In this document: positions 10,527 to 22,660 of the stretch, piece after piece
How the letters are laid out: every line of letters begins with the position of its first letter
How positions within the stretch are numbered: the stretch's first letter is position 1
The notes under the pieces: model-generated
The model's database searches: none
What the model was told of the DNA's origin: nothing
Seen by the model: only the letters and a program-made list of their open reading frames with translations
Origin: Mya arenaria
Lineage: Eukaryota > Mollusca > Bivalvia > Myida > Myidae
DNA: 64,000 nt
Direction: 5' to 3'
Assembly: GCF_026914265.1 (NCBI RefSeq)
Contig: NC_069135.1
Coordinates: 63,354,738-63,418,737, forward strand
Made by a program: the position numbers and the translations under genes

Positions 10527-11270
10527 ATCATGTCAGTCAGTTAATATGAGTGAAATTTGTATCAGGTGTGAAGTAATTGTAATGTTCAAGCATCATTCTA
10601 ATGTATACTATCATACTGACAATACGCATATACAATGCTTTATTTCACATACCGCGCGATTCAATTACTGTCAAAGTATTTGACTGAATCTTGACTTTTA
10701 AATAATGTTGAATTCTTACAGTTTTCATTAGTGTCAAGTCGTGTAGTAATGTGTTATAAGATATACGAGTATGAGAATGTGTATTATTAATTGAAATGTT
10801 AGTAGCTGATTGTGTATGAAATATACCAACAAGTTGGTTTCTTACTTGTGAATGTTTAATCAAACAATGTAATTGTGTAATAGAATGATTCAAAATATAG
10901 ATTATAGAGTTATAGACACGATGTGTCATTTTTCAATCAGTTTGTATTTAGTTAATATGTTGTTTATAATGTGTTTATTTTGAAATTAAACATACATGTA
11001 CGTGTCCTTATATATGTATATTGAGTGAATAATTCTATAGACATTGACCTAAGTGTGTATTGTTTCCAAAAATATGGATTAAATTGTTTGAACAGACATT
11101 GACCATGGTTAAAATAGTTTCCTCATATATTAATTGAATGATTAAACAGACATTGACCAATGTGCAACTTGATTCCTCAAATATTTATTGAATAAATTAT
11201 CCAAACATTGGGTGTACTAGATGCAACTAATGTCAAAAAAGGGTTTAAATGGACTCGCTCATGTTTTTGG
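10527..11270 (+). other. 3' flank of the propeller exon, shared with 30030-31120
   Basis: The sequence after the stop is homologous to that after 30024. Both contain repeated ATATATTGATTGAAT...TAGACATTGACC blocks, an AATAAA (11191-11196 and 30967-30972), and end near GGACTCGCTCATGTTTTTGG / GGACTCACTCATATTATTGG. The duplication unit therefore included the whole 3' untranslated region and terminator. The degenerate block repeats three times at about 55-bp spacing. Confidence 0.7.
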
Positions 11271-11369
11271 GAAAAAACAATTTTCCCAAGTAATGCATCT
11301 GAACTGAGTTATCGTATCATTAATTTACTGTTTGAAACCTTAATTACAGCAAAAGATACAATTAAAGTA

Positions 11370-11536
11370 CAGTCAAATCCCGTTGGCTCGAACTCGATTG
11401 GCTCGAATTCCTTGTTAGCGCAAACTGATGTAAACGACCGATTTCATTATACTGAAAGAAAGCATTACCGCTTGGCTCGAATTTTTCGAGGTATTTTCGA
11501 CGGTCCCTGGGGGTTCGAGCCAACGGGGTTCGACTG
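11370..11536. mobile_element. pogo/Tigger-like MITE (TA TSD)
   Basis: The termini are CAGTCAAATCCCGTTGGCTC and the mirror GAGCCAACGGGGTTCGACTG, flanked by TA on both sides (11368-11369 and 11537-11538). The CAGT ends, about 24-bp TIRs and TA duplication are characteristic of the pogo/Tigger branch of Tc1/mariner. The 167-bp interior has no transposase. TTGGCTCGAA occurs again internally. The 118-codon frame overlapping it (11208-11564) is spurious. Confidence 0.8.
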
Positions 11537-11578
11537 TATAAAAATAAATTCTGGTCTTATTTGACAGCATATTTAATG

Positions 11579-12222
11579 TGACCCCCCCCCCCACCCCGCT
11601 GGCACAGTCCAAATATTTTTAGAAAATCGATAATTTGGCCACTCGAACTCATTCACAAGTTTGTGGATTTTCGAACCTTTCCTTAATTAATTAAAAGCTT
11701 CGCGTGATAATATCAATCTACCAATCTCACAACAGCCTTTAGCTAATTTGTAACGGATGTGGAACTCGTGGAATTCAAAGACAATCCGTTTACTAGTATA
11801 TATCAACATTTGTTTAAGAGGTGCAGCTGTCATAGTTTTAATTGGCGTTCATTATAAAATATATTTCAATATTTTTGTAAATTGGCCAGAAGGAAGTGTC
11901 AGATTTTTTTCGCATTTTTGCTAAAATAACTTATATACGCGTCGTCGGTTAGTGCTAAAAGATTCTATCTGACACAATTCGATTTCTCACATCGAGTGAT
12001 ACATTTGGCGCATCTCGACTACCGATATTTCATCATAAAGTAATTGGTATAGAGATGCCTAAACTAAATTATACGACGATAACATTACCAATTTTAAAAA
12101 CGTGGGTAAATTATCTAGATTGCGGAAGATAAGCAGTGTGTCTTTGGATAATTTTTCGTTTCTTTACGCCCATCGACTGACATTTGGGTGAACATTTCTT
12201 CGTTAAATGCCTGACACTTCCT
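11579..12222. mobile_element. Possible MITE with 12-bp TIR at 11891-12222
   Basis: AGGAAGTGTCAG at 11891-11902 is matched exactly by CTGACACTTCCT at 12211-12222. The 332 bp between them contain further CTGACA motifs. No convincing target duplication flanks the pair, so this may be chance or a degenerate element. The sequence from 11579 to 11890 holds a C run (11580-11597) and nothing else I can name. Confidence 0.35.
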
Positions 12223-12840
12223 ATATTATGGTGTACTATTTTCTAGTCTGAAATTCAGCCTTTCGAGTTATGCAATAAAATATATGAATTTTCGGGGTAA
12301 GTTTTGTTTAATTGAATTGAGCAATTAATTGAAAACAATGTGTTCAAAATGTATTTTTAACGTTGAATTCGATACGCCTATTACTCGGCCTTTGTCACCG
12401 ATTTAATATTTTAATGTTGCGGTGTCAACTGAAAATAAATCATTTTCATGTTGAGGTTTTTATTGATTATTGATCACATATCTAAATCTCTTTCAATTTG
12501 CATCTGCCGCTTTACATTGATTAATATGGTAGTTTTGTGAAAACATTGCTCTGCGACCAATGCATGATTTCGGTGTAGCTCGAAAACACTGCCGGACCAA
12601 CCCCTGTGACTCACGCACATATACGTGCACGCATGCACATACACGCACATTTGCTAACCTGCTTTATGGCACATCGACATGCACTCAACATGTAATGGTG
12701 TCAGCGATAAAGCCATTCTCAATCATTTGGATTTAGCTTGATGTTATTTAAACGACTCAAAATGTAATTCCATTAGCTTAAAAAATGTGTAATTTAAATG
12801 ACTCGTTAATGGTTTAGAAAATTCAACGTGCGGTTTTTGT
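12223..12840. other. Non-coding stretch with CpG/GCACATA motifs
   Basis: No gene is recognised. A short run of alternating purine-pyrimidine text (CGCACATATACGTGCACGCATGC, described here as ACGTGCAC-type repeats) occurs at 12612-12645. Confidence 0.4.
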
Positions 12841-12849
12841 CGACACCGT

Positions 12850-13285
12850 GAAGTGTCTCAATAAAACTGGTAACAGCGTCATATCCGCAGGTGGCCGTAT
12901 TCTGACATCTATCAAATCGCTTACCGGAATCGCGATACATAGAGAGCAAATGTTTTATTACAATTCACTGGTTGAGTCTACGGTCGTGTCTACTGGCCTG
13001 TCGTTATTTTCCGAGTGGTTGAACGAATTTAATCACCCCGTCCTAATAGCACACGATGCAGCTTTCGACACAAGAGTAGGAATAAATAAATGTCTGCGCT
13101 TCAATTTAATCTGTTTTTGCATCCTCGGCAACCCAGCGTATCGTAACATATATGATACCCTGGACAAAACAGCTGTAAAAATCTCGTACTCATGGATTAT
13201 TTATAAGGCGAAATCCAGCAGCTTGATAAGTCGCCTGAGACACACCTCATGCGTTGCGGAAATGACCGAAAAGTTACGGATGTAA
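12850..13285 (+). pseudogene. Possible DEDDh exonuclease-like fragment
   Basis: An open frame of about 145 codons has no good ATG near its start. It shows blocks reminiscent of the exonuclease fold used by DEDDh nucleases and the PML C-terminal domain: SAG..ILTSIKSLTGI, an MFYYN...V.S stretch, F.EWL.EF, then PVLIAHDAAFDTRV, where the IAH.A.FD block carries an expected aspartate. The first catalytic DxE block and the final HD/ED block are not visible and homology fades after residue 95. I read it as a 5'- and 3'-truncated retrocopy or exon relic. The alternative is an unrelated frame with chance similarity. Confidence 0.4.
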
Positions 13286-13549
13286 TCTCGGTTCGAAATA
13301 ATCCAAAGAGATCACGGCTCACAAATCGTTTTAGGCAGGATATTGTTAAATATGCTGATAGCTCTTCCCAAAGGAGATTGTTTGAGATATATTTGTATGA
13401 TTAGTAGTATGAAGATCCCTGTTTTATATCATTGCTTGCGGCAGTTACACTCAGTGGTTGTTAAACATTTTATATCTATATTTATAAACAGCGCTTTTTT
13501 ATTTTCCCTAGCTATTTTCATTAACTAGTATGTACAAAGCCTCATTGTT

Positions 13550-15497
13550 CAGTTCCCTGGCTGATACTGCCCCCTAAGGTTACACCGAACACTTCCCTGG
13601 CTGATACTGCCCCCTAGGGTTACACCGAATACTTCCCTGGCTGATACTGCCCCCAATGGTAACACCGAACACTTCCCTGGCTGATACTGCCCCCTGGGGT
13701 TACACCGAACACTTCCCTGGCTGATACTGCCCACTTGGGTTACACCAAATACTTCCCTGGCTGATACTGCCCCCTAAGATTACACAAAACACTTCCCTGG
13801 CTGATACTGCCCCCTAGGGTTATTTACACCAAACACTTCCCTGGCTGATACTGCCCCTAGTGTTACACCGAACACTTCCCTATCTGATACTGCCCCCTAG
13901 GGTTACACCGAACACTTCCCTGTCTGATACTGCCCCCTAAGGTTACACCGAACACTTCCCTGGCTGATACTGTTCCCTAGGGTTACACCGAACACTTCCA
14001 TGGTTGATACTGTTCCCTATGGTTACACCGAACACTTTCCTGGCTGATACTGCCCCCTAGGGTTACACCGAACACTTCCCTGGCTGATACTGCCCCCTAG
14101 GGTTACACCGAACACTTCCCTGGCTGATACTGCCCCCTAGGGTTACACCGAACACTTCCCTGGCTGATACTGCCCCCTAGGGTTACACCGAACACTACCC
14201 TGGCTGATACCGCCCCCTAAGGTTACACCGAACACTTCCCTGGCTGATCCTGTTCCCTAGGTTACACCGAACACTTCCCTGGCTGATACTGCCCCCTAGG
14301 GTTACACCGAACACTTGCCTGGCTGATACCACCCCCAGGGTTACACCGAATACGTCCCTGGCTGATACTGCCCCCTAAGGTTACACCGAACACTTCCCTG
14401 GCTAATACTGACACCTTAGGTTACACTTTGGTCAACGGAATACTTCTCTGACAGATACTGCCCCCTCATGGTTACACCGTATACTTTTCTGACTGATAGT
14501 GTCCCTAAGGTTACACCGTATACTTCCCTGGCTGATACAATGCCCTATGGTTACACCATATACTTTTCTGACTGATACTTTCCCCATGGTTCCACCGTAT
14601 ACTTCTATGACTGATACTGCCCCCTATGGTTACACCATATACTTCCCTGGGTGAGACAGCCCCTAATGGTTACACTGTATTCTTCTCTGACTGATACTGC
14701 TCCACTATGGTTACACCATGTACTTCTTTGACTGAGACTGTCCCTTATGATTAAAACGTATTCTTCACTGGCTGTAAGTGCCCCCTATTGTTACACCGTA
14801 TACTTCTCTGGATTATACTTTCCCTTTGGCTACACCGTATACTTCTCTACGCTTATACTTTCCCCATGGTTCCACCGTATACTTCTCTGGCTTATACTGC
14901 CCCGTATGGTATATTATATATTTATCTGGCTAGTGCTGCCCCTATGGTTACACCATATTCTACTCTGGCTAATAATGCCCCGTACGGCTACAGCATTTAC
15001 TTCTCTGGCTTATATTGCCCCCTGTGGTTATATTGTATATTTCTCTGGCTTGTGCTGCCCCCTATGGTTACACCATATTCTACTCTGGCTAATAATGCCC
15101 CCTACGGCTACATCGGTTACTTCTCTGGCTGATTCTGCCCCATTTGGTTACACCATATATTTCTCTAACCGATATTTTCCCTAATAATTACACCATATAC
15201 CTCTCTGACTGATACTGCCACCTTTGATTACACCATATACTTCTCTGGCTGATTATGTCCCCTATGATTGCACCATATATTTATCTGACCGATATTTCCC
15301 CTTATAATTACACCATATACCTCTCTGACTGATACTGCCCCCTATGGTTACACCATGTACTTCTCTGAATGATACTATCCCCTATGGTTACACCATGTAC
15401 TTCTATGAATGATACTACCCCATATGGTTACACCGTATACCTCTCTGACTAATACTGCGCCCTGTGATGACCCCTTTTACTTCTCTTTACCATATGG
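13550..15497. repeat. 40-bp minisatellite, about 48 copies
   Basis: The unit resembles TTCCCTGGCTGATACTG + CCCCCTAGGGTTACACCGAACA, and the spacing of TTCCCTGG (13553, 13593, 13633) is exactly 40 bp. Copies up to about 14400 are near-identical and later ones diverge, with a T/A-rich variant TATACTTCTCTGGCTTATACT after 14800. Because 40 is not a multiple of 3, long frames across it (plus strand 14747-15184, minus strand 13549-13734) are artefacts. The homogeneous left half and decayed right half suggest recent expansion from the left. Confidence 0.95.
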
Positions 15498-16045
15498 TGG
15501 CTTTTTCTTTATAAAACTAACTTTAAGAAGACTTATTTGTGATTGAGAAACAAATAAGGGAGGGAGAAAGTATTTTTATGTCTATGTTATAACTTTTTAG
15601 ATGCCCATCTAGACAAAGCAGCTGATAATCATAAAAAATAAAAGTAATGACGGGCGGACCTAAGTAAGGGCGGTAAACTAAAAAGAAACTGTTTTGTTAC
15701 ATCTTATTGGGTGTTGAACGAACTATAAAACCAAGAATTTGCAAAATATTTACTTTTTTCTTCTCTGACTGGTACTGTCCCCTATGATGACGCCGTATAC
15801 TTCCCTGGCTGATACTCCCCTCTATGAAGGCTGTTTCTTTATAAAAATAATCTGTTTTGGGATATTAAACTCATGGGAGAGGGCGAAAGTATTTTAGAGT
15901 CAGTGTGATCATTGAAAAATAATGACGGGCGGAAAAAACTAGGGAAGGGGGGTGGGGGCGGGATCGTAATCAAACTGCTTTACGTCTTATTGGGTGTGTT
16001 TCAATTACTATAAAACCAAGATTTTGTAAAATAATTACGGTATTC
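15487..16045. repeat. Two homologous flanks separated by a short 40-bp-repeat island
   Basis: 15487-15755 and about 15830-16045 are diverged copies of the same non-repeat sequence (shared text includes TTCTTTATAAAA, GAGGGAGAAAGTATTTT, ATGACGGGCGGA, TCTTATTGGGTGT and ATAAAACCAAGA). Two minisatellite units lie between them (15757-15830). A third partial copy of this flank follows the last minisatellite block at about 17418-17520. The higher-order pattern is array-flank, array-flank, gene relic, array-flank. Confidence 0.75.
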
Positions 16046-16450
16046 TGATTTCATTCAAAACGTGTGTTTAAATTCAAATTCATGTTCAAAATAGAGGCTT
16101 AATAGGAATATGCTTTTAAGTATAATTTTATTCTATATCATTTGAGTAAACAACATTTTTTATCACCAAAACTAAGTAATAAGTTTCAAACACAACACTC
16201 GGCATGTGTAGTTTATTATATTAATTATGTTCATACAATTTCCTTAGTTCAGATTTGAAAACGACCCATGAATATGCATTATTAAGCTTCAAATATCTCT
16301 TTGCGTACATGCCGATGCTATATTTTGTTTATGCATTCATCAAGATCATGATACATGCGTTTACTATGAACAGATCTTAGTTTGCAAAATGTTGAATTAT
16401 AGTGATGTAGATATAAATTAAGAAACACTAGTGCAAGTAGTTGTTCATTA

Positions 16451-17213
16451 AACCAGAGCCGTACAGACCTGAACCAGACCCTGTTTAGCAAGCTGCCTGA
16501 CATTCCAGTGAAGGGATCAACAGACAACCGGGACTGCTTCCTGAACAGTTTGGCCCTCTTGCCAGGGGAGAGGCTCCTGATGGCTGACTTCAACAATAAC
16601 TCGGTAAAGCTTGTGGACACCCCTACCAACACGATGGTGTCCCAGGAGAAACTGCCAGGTGAGCCGTGGGACCTGAGTCTCCGGCCCGGGGACAGGGCAG
16701 CGGTCACTCTGCCTGACTTGAAAAATATACAGTTCGTATCTACCCAGGTAATGTCACGCTACAGGAAGTTGTTAAAGTAGATGGACAATGTTATGGAATA
16801 GATTTCTGAAATGGCAACTAGTGTCCTTCTACTACGCATGTAGGGTTGTGTTGATGGACAAGAAGGGAAAGGTGAAGAAGAGTGTGGACAATGACAGCAG
16901 TGGAAAACCTTTGTTTCTGTATCCGTCGTATCTGACAGTGACAAGGGAGAGCAAAACTAACGTCGTATATGTCACAGACGGGAACACCGACACCATAACC
17001 AAGCTGAGCATGTCATTCGAGGTGCTCCAGTCGTACCAAGATCCGTTACTGAAATACCCATCTGGTCTGGCAGCCGTGGGGGACAACCAGCTGCTCGTGT
17101 GTGGGTGGGGCAGTTACAACATCCTGTTACTGGACACTCTCACCGGCAAGATAACCAAACTGCTGGGGAAGGAAGAGGGGATAGAGAATCCACACAATGT
17201 GGCTTACTGTTCA
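16451..17213 (+). pseudogene. Decayed copy of the NHL-like propeller exon, trapped in the minisatellite
   Basis: The sequence is strongly similar to 9667-10440. Homology also extends upstream through non-coding sequence (about 16220-16450 matches 9415-9660). It is non-functional for four visible reasons. The intron end and acceptor present at 9640-9666 are deleted, so TTGTTCATTA joins directly to AACCAGAGCC. A 1-base loss near 16749 shifts the frame. A scrambled segment with TGA occurs at 16806-16846. The last about 28 codons are replaced by 40-bp minisatellite at 17213. The longest open pieces are 16508-16780 and 16788-17240. Similar text such as LPGEPWDLSLRPGDRAAVTLP shows the origin. Confidence 0.85.
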
Positions 17214-17420
17214 GAACAGTTATACCGTAAACATCTCTGACTAATACTGCCCCCCATGGTTACACTGTATACTTGCTTGACTGATTCTGCCCCCTGTGAT
17301 TACATCATATACATGTCAGACTAATACTGCCCCCTATGGTTATACTGTATACATCTCTGACTAATACTGACCCATATGGTTACCCCGTATACTTCCCTGG
17401 CTGATACTGCCCCCTACGGA
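17213..17420. repeat. 40-bp minisatellite, second block (about 5 copies)
   Basis: TACCGTAAACATCTCTGACTAATACTGCCCCCCATGGTTACAC-type units resume exactly where the propeller pseudogene is cut off. They run to about 17415, followed by the third copy of the post-array flank. They match the diverged right half of the main array better than its left half. Confidence 0.9.
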
Positions 17421-17520
17421 GGATGTTTCGTCATAAAAATAGCTTTAAATAAGACTTGATTGTGATTAATAAACAAGTAAGAGAGGGAGTAAGTATTTTT
17501 TAAGTCCGTATGATTAGTTA

Positions 17521-20500
17521 GCGTTACTAACACTTCTTGCCAAGAAAGAGCATTTTGTATTGCATGTTTTTTATATATGTTAACAAAAAAGCTATTTCTT
17601 GAGCTCGTGATAATGTTTTTATCATGTAACAAGCGTCTGGCTCACATTTCACACGAATTATTATTTTCGATTTATGACCCTTTTAAAATGTGAATAAATC
17701 CCTTTTATGGTTGATTTATGATGGAATATTTTTCTTATGAACATTTCTTCAAATCATGAATATCAAAATGATATTTTTATACCATTACAGCTATGATCCT
17801 GTTAAATAAACATATATATATATAACTTGCCCCGATTCCTCCAAAACTCGTATTATATATAATAAGCCTGGTAAGCATCTTATTTCATTAAACAAAATAA
17901 TTTAACTTAAACTTGAATTAAACAAAAACAAATATCAAAACTATTGTGATCATTATAAAGATATTTTTTATGTTTTGAAAAAAAGAGAATATAATTCGAT
18001 TATACAAAAACATAGTGTACTATTAAAGCTTCATCCCGTTAAAAGGTACTATAAGATTTTTCGAGAAACTGCATGGGGCCTACATATCTTTTTATAGAAT
18101 AAAGATGCAAGACAGCACATATAGCCATGCTAAACTGATTCAATGTTTAGGGTCGAGCTCCATTTTCAAAACTTACCAATATGCAGGAAAAACAAAATGG
18201 CAAAGAAAAATCAGATCTCTTTACATCAAATAACACATTGCCAACTTCCAGACTTTGCCGGACCAAAAAAAAATGTTCGAAAATTGAAAATTGAAACCGG
18301 TTTGTTGTTTTTCATTTAGCCCGGACCGATCGAATCTTAAACGTTTGGAATCCCTGAGACCCCCAGTGTGTCATAGTTTTTACCCAGCTCATTATTATGT
18401 AAGTCATAAACCTCCAGCATATTATATTTGTTTGCTTAATTTAGATTTCGATAAATGTTGCTCGTCTCATTATTAAATTTGAAAACCTCCCTATCCAATG
18501 ATGCTTAACATTAAATATGGCCTGACCGAATAATACACTTTTCTATAGAACAATCATAAGGGAAATATACACTTAGATGTATCATAGGATTCATTAAGAT
18601 TAACGGAGGTGCTAAAACTTTACCATATAACTTTAAAAAACATTCTGTTATCGAATAATCATTACATCAATCGGCAATAAATAGCGGACCATGATATAAC
18701 GGGATATATCATCTGATTTTATTGATCACGTAGCCCGGTATCAACATAACCCGGGTACCGGATACCGGGTTTTAGCACTAACCATGATTACCTCCCTTAT
18801 TTCTTATCAAGGAAGTTACTACTTTCGTTTTTGAAGACGCCAGAAATTCGTTGACTATCCAAACTGCAACTATTTAAATCATAAAACCACATGTGAAAGT
18901 AATGAGTTGTGTACTTAAGATATTCGAGTAACTATCGGAAAGGACTTTCGTTCCACAGTCACCAAAAGTAAGTATTAAATAACTTATTTTTTCTGACACG
19001 TACACTAATTGGCGTTCAGAAAAACTTTCATTTTATTCCGACATGTTTATATTTCCATGTTGCCACGTGTTTGCCGTAACAAAAAAGCTTACAAGGAATC
19101 CTGGCCTTTGTATGAAGTAATAACTTGGGGCACAAATTATAACGCGCGGCCCTGCTCCCTCGAAAACGAACACAATTAGTCGGTGGAGTTACCGAAAACA
19201 AGAAAATCCCGGAAATCCAGGAAAACCCGTATTTTTATTGAAGTTTATACAAGAGACTATTCGATGTGGTTTGAACGCCGGAGTTTAATACTGCATTGTG
19301 TTTTCGTGGTTGTATTCGTGGTTGTGGGTGGTTGGAGAGGGGTGGGGAAGTCGGAGGAGTTTTGGGGCTTAAACTCGGAAACCCCTTTTATTTTCATAAG
19401 TACATAAAATAGAGTATTCGACGTGGTTTAATACTGCATTGTGTTTTCGTGGGTTGTATGTCGTTGTTGTGGGTTGTTGGAGAGGGGTGGGAAAGTCAGA
19501 GGATGGAGGGGGGGAGACTATGAAGAAGTATCAAATACTACTTTTAGATGCTTCATTTAAAAATGTAAAGGTATTGGAGGATGGGGCCCATACTTTACTC
19601 TGTGTGAGGTGAGTATGCTTTGTGTAAGGGGGGCGGGCGTGGATAGTTGTGGCTGGGGCTACTATTCTATACTATAATTTATGTGAGAGTTATGGGGATT
19701 GTTGTGGGGAAGACGCCGGGGAAGAAGGGGATAGTTTAGATGATTCAAAAGCATAGAAAATAATCTTCCATATCGTATACATTATTGCGCGAAGGTGTGG
19801 GTGAGGCGTGGGCTCGTTCTGTGGCGTTGGAGGGTATGTCATGTGTGAGGGTGAGGGTTTTGGCTACGAGGTGTGGGCTAGAAGGGTGGGTGACTTAAAA
19901 CAAATCTCAAATCGCTACAGCTGATTTTCCTGAAAACGCTTTCATAATGCTTTAAATAATAATTTTCCATAAATCTATATACACTACGTATTATTATTTA
20001 TTGTGACCATTGTTAAATGTGACTGTTCGTCATTTTTTCACCTGCATACAAATTAAGGACAGTGTAGAACTTCCGTTTCTTACATCACACAGTCAGGTCT
20101 TTACCTTCATCAATATATATCCACAGATAAAAAATGACCAATTAAAGGGACATTTTTTTCAAACTGACCATACATCAGCTTCCGCATAATACCAAAACAC
20201 AACTCTAAAACACAACTAATCCACTATACACAATAAAATAGTTTATTTATTTTGATCACGTTTAACAACAATATTACAATTTGTGTTAAATGCTTTAGAC
20301 AAAGAATAAACACAATGTAATATACGTAACTGGCTAGTAAAATGATAAAAATGAAAAAAAAATACGATAACTCGTTGTATCATTTTAACCATTTAATATA
20401 GCCACAACCCTCCTCCTCTGGCTTTTGTAAACATCAGCTTTATCAACACCCTCACGAACTATTGGGGAAAACAAAAGTGGTGTACAGTAGTTAACTGTAT

Positions 20501-20850
20501 CATTTGATGCATTTTATAGCCTCTCCCCCTCAAGCTTTCTTTACACTCAACACCCACCCCAACCCACGCACGACATACGCCCTCATATAGAATGAAGTAT
20601 GAGCCAGAGCGCATCCCCCGCCCCCCCCCCCCATCGCGCAGTAATGGAACTGATTCCCGTAATTATCTGTAGCTTTTGAACCCTTTGAATTGCTCCTTCT
20701 TTACAAACGTCTTGCCCATAACAACCCCTACCCCTCGCATACAAAGAATAGTATAGTAGCCCCAGCCACCAACATCCCTTCGCGCACAATATTTTAAACG
20801 ATAAGCAAAGAAAAAAAGTTTGCATTATAAAACCTCTCGCCAAAATCCAT
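17521..20850. other. Non-coding stretch, no supported gene
   Basis: A+T-rich sequence from 17521 to 18720. At 18735-18775 there is a G+C-rich self-complementary run (CCCGGGTACCGG). At 19300-19350 and 19455-19500 the same text (GTTGTGGGT.GTTGGAGAGGGGTGGG) occurs twice about 145 bp apart. Simple C- and G-rich clusters follow. Open frames at 18291-18476 and 19183-19407 are not supported by homology I recognise. Confidence 0.45.
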
Positions 20851-20879
20851 CACCCCCGGCATCCCCGCTCCTTGAGACC

Positions 20880-21174
20880 CCCCCTCCACACACACACACA
20901 CACACGCACACGCACACGCACACGCACACACACACACACACACACACTCCCCAAACACCCGTTCGCACACACGCACTCCCTCTCCCCGAACCCTTGACCC
21001 CAACACGCGTACGTGCCAAACACTACACCTACACACACATACGCACACGTACTCGGACACGCACTCCGTTTCCACACACACGTTCGCACACATGCATTCC
21101 ATTTCCACATATACTTGTAGGCGCACATTCACTCCATTTCCACACACACACAACGCACTCTATTTCCACACACA

Positions 21175-21224
<50 letters not shown>

Positions 21225-21243
21225 CGGACACGCACTCCATTTC

Positions 21244-21310
<67 letters not shown>

Positions 21311-21815
21311 ACTCGGACACGGACTCCGTTTCCACACACACGTACGCACGCATGCACCCCATCTCCACATATACATGTAGGCGTACATGCACTCTATTTC
21401 CACATGCACTCCATTTCCACAAACACATACACAAACATACGCGCACAAGCGCCCCATCTGCACACACAAACACGTACACAGACATGCACTCCATCTCTAC
21501 ACACAAACATACGCACACATGAACTGCACACATCTCCACACACACACACACAAATCACTCTGTTTCCACACATACACGTACGCGCGTACGCACTCCATCT
21601 CCGCGCACACGTACGCACACATGCACTCCATCTCCACAAACACAACGCACTATTTTCCCAAACATACACGTATGCGCATACGCACTCCATCTCCGCGCAC
21701 GTTCACACGTACCTTCTCTCCCACCCAACACACACGTACGAACACAAGCTATACCCCCCCCCCCCCCGCCCGCCCACACACACACGTACGCGCACCGGCA
21801 CTCCGTCTCAATAAA
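20880..21815. repeat. CA/CG-rich compound microsatellite-minisatellite
   Basis: Long runs of (CA)n and (CACACG)n are interspersed with a longer recurring motif CACTCCATTTCCACA(CACACGTACGCACACATG) at about 35-70 bp spacing. Nearly every base alternates pyrimidine and purine, which favours left-handed Z-DNA. Large frames on both strands (for example 20820-21380 and 21092-21814) contain only His/Thr or Cys/Val repeats and are not genes. Confidence 0.95.
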
Positions 21816-22513
21816 CACATTGAGCCTCTGCCATTCGGTCAATATCCGGAACTATCATCTGTGTTTATGACTGCAGCCATCGGGTAAATATGTAGAACAA
21901 TGTCCTAGGTATATGGCCCCTGCCATCATGAATGTGCTAAACTGTCATTTATAAAAGGGAAGTAAAGCAAAGAACAACATTACTTAGCTTAAACGATCAG
22001 TTCCCTTTCAAGCCAATCATGAAATTATAGGAAAACAGGAAGTTGTTAGTTTCGATTTCAAAAGGCTGGTCTATTCATGACCTGTGTTCTGTCTTTCAGA
22101 CAAAATTGATTTGGCAGCCTGTCCACACCGAACAGAATCTGTCGAAAAAACGGGAATTGGTCGAAACAGAAAACAGTTTTCTCCATATTAGGTAAGTAGA
22201 TATATACTCAGTAGTAAATCAATCGTATTTATCAGAATTATACAAAACGGTGACTGGATTTCCCTGTTAAATTCACTTCAAGTTTATTGTTTAACAAAAA
22301 ACATATAGATACTTTGTAATAAAGTGAATGAGGAGAACTATATATAGCCTACCGTATCGTACGACCACCCAACAATCCAACCAATATTTGTATATTCTTA
22401 CAAAAGGACATTTGACCTCGACCTTTGACCTACCAAACTTAAATCAATACAGATCGACCATGCAGCTATGAAACCGTAAACGTATGAAACATATTAGCGA
22501 TATATTAGACCTT
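21816..22513. other. Non-coding upstream region of the B-box gene
   Basis: No gene. It holds CGGTC-flanked unique sequence, and ATATAG blocks near 22340. It lies between the CA tract and the candidate promoter at 22514. Confidence 0.4.
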
Positions 22514-22567
22514 TTGGGAAATTGTGGCCACGTAGCTATAAACTAAAGATCCCTTTATAAAGGCTTA
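22514..22567 (+). promoter_or_regulatory. Candidate core promoter shared by both B-box genes, copy 1
   Basis: The segment with TTGTGGCCA.GTAGCTAT and then TCCCTTTATAAAGGCTT recurs about 1.0 kb upstream of the second B-box exon (61580-61634), although the sequence between segment and ATG differs completely (a GA tract here, a palindromic MITE there). TTTATAAAGG is a good TATA-like box. Conservation of this short block between paralogues with unrelated surroundings suggests function. It is 761 bp before the ATG, so a 5' untranslated exon or long leader is implied. No transcript evidence is available. Confidence 0.5.
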
Positions 22568-22660
22568 AACTGTTTTATTGGTACACAACTCTGAGTCTTT
22601 TTTTGGTAAGTCAAATAAGTTGAACATAATGAAGCATAACAATTGAAAATCGTTTTATAT

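Noticed and set aside
11891..12222. Confident MITE call from AGGAAGTGTCAG inverted pair
   Set aside because: Only 12 matching bases and no target duplication; kept at low confidence instead.
13600..14300. Telomere-like TAGGGTTA in each 40-bp unit
   Set aside because: Only an 8-base permutation of the TTAGGG repeat within an otherwise unrelated unit; no consecutive TTAGGG copies.
14747..15184. 145- and 114-codon frames with periodic Tyr/Phe/Ser text
   Set aside because: They lie wholly in the 40-bp minisatellite and change frame with unit indels; no start context or splice sites.
13550..15497. CRISPR-like regular repeats
   Set aside because: Units are contiguous with no unique spacers and the DNA is eukaryotic; this is a minisatellite.
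20794..21887. Several long open frames (up to 240 codons) on both strands
   Set aside because: They are translations of (CA)n/(CG)n simple repeat, all His/Thr or Cys/Val, with overlapping equally long frames on the opposite strand.
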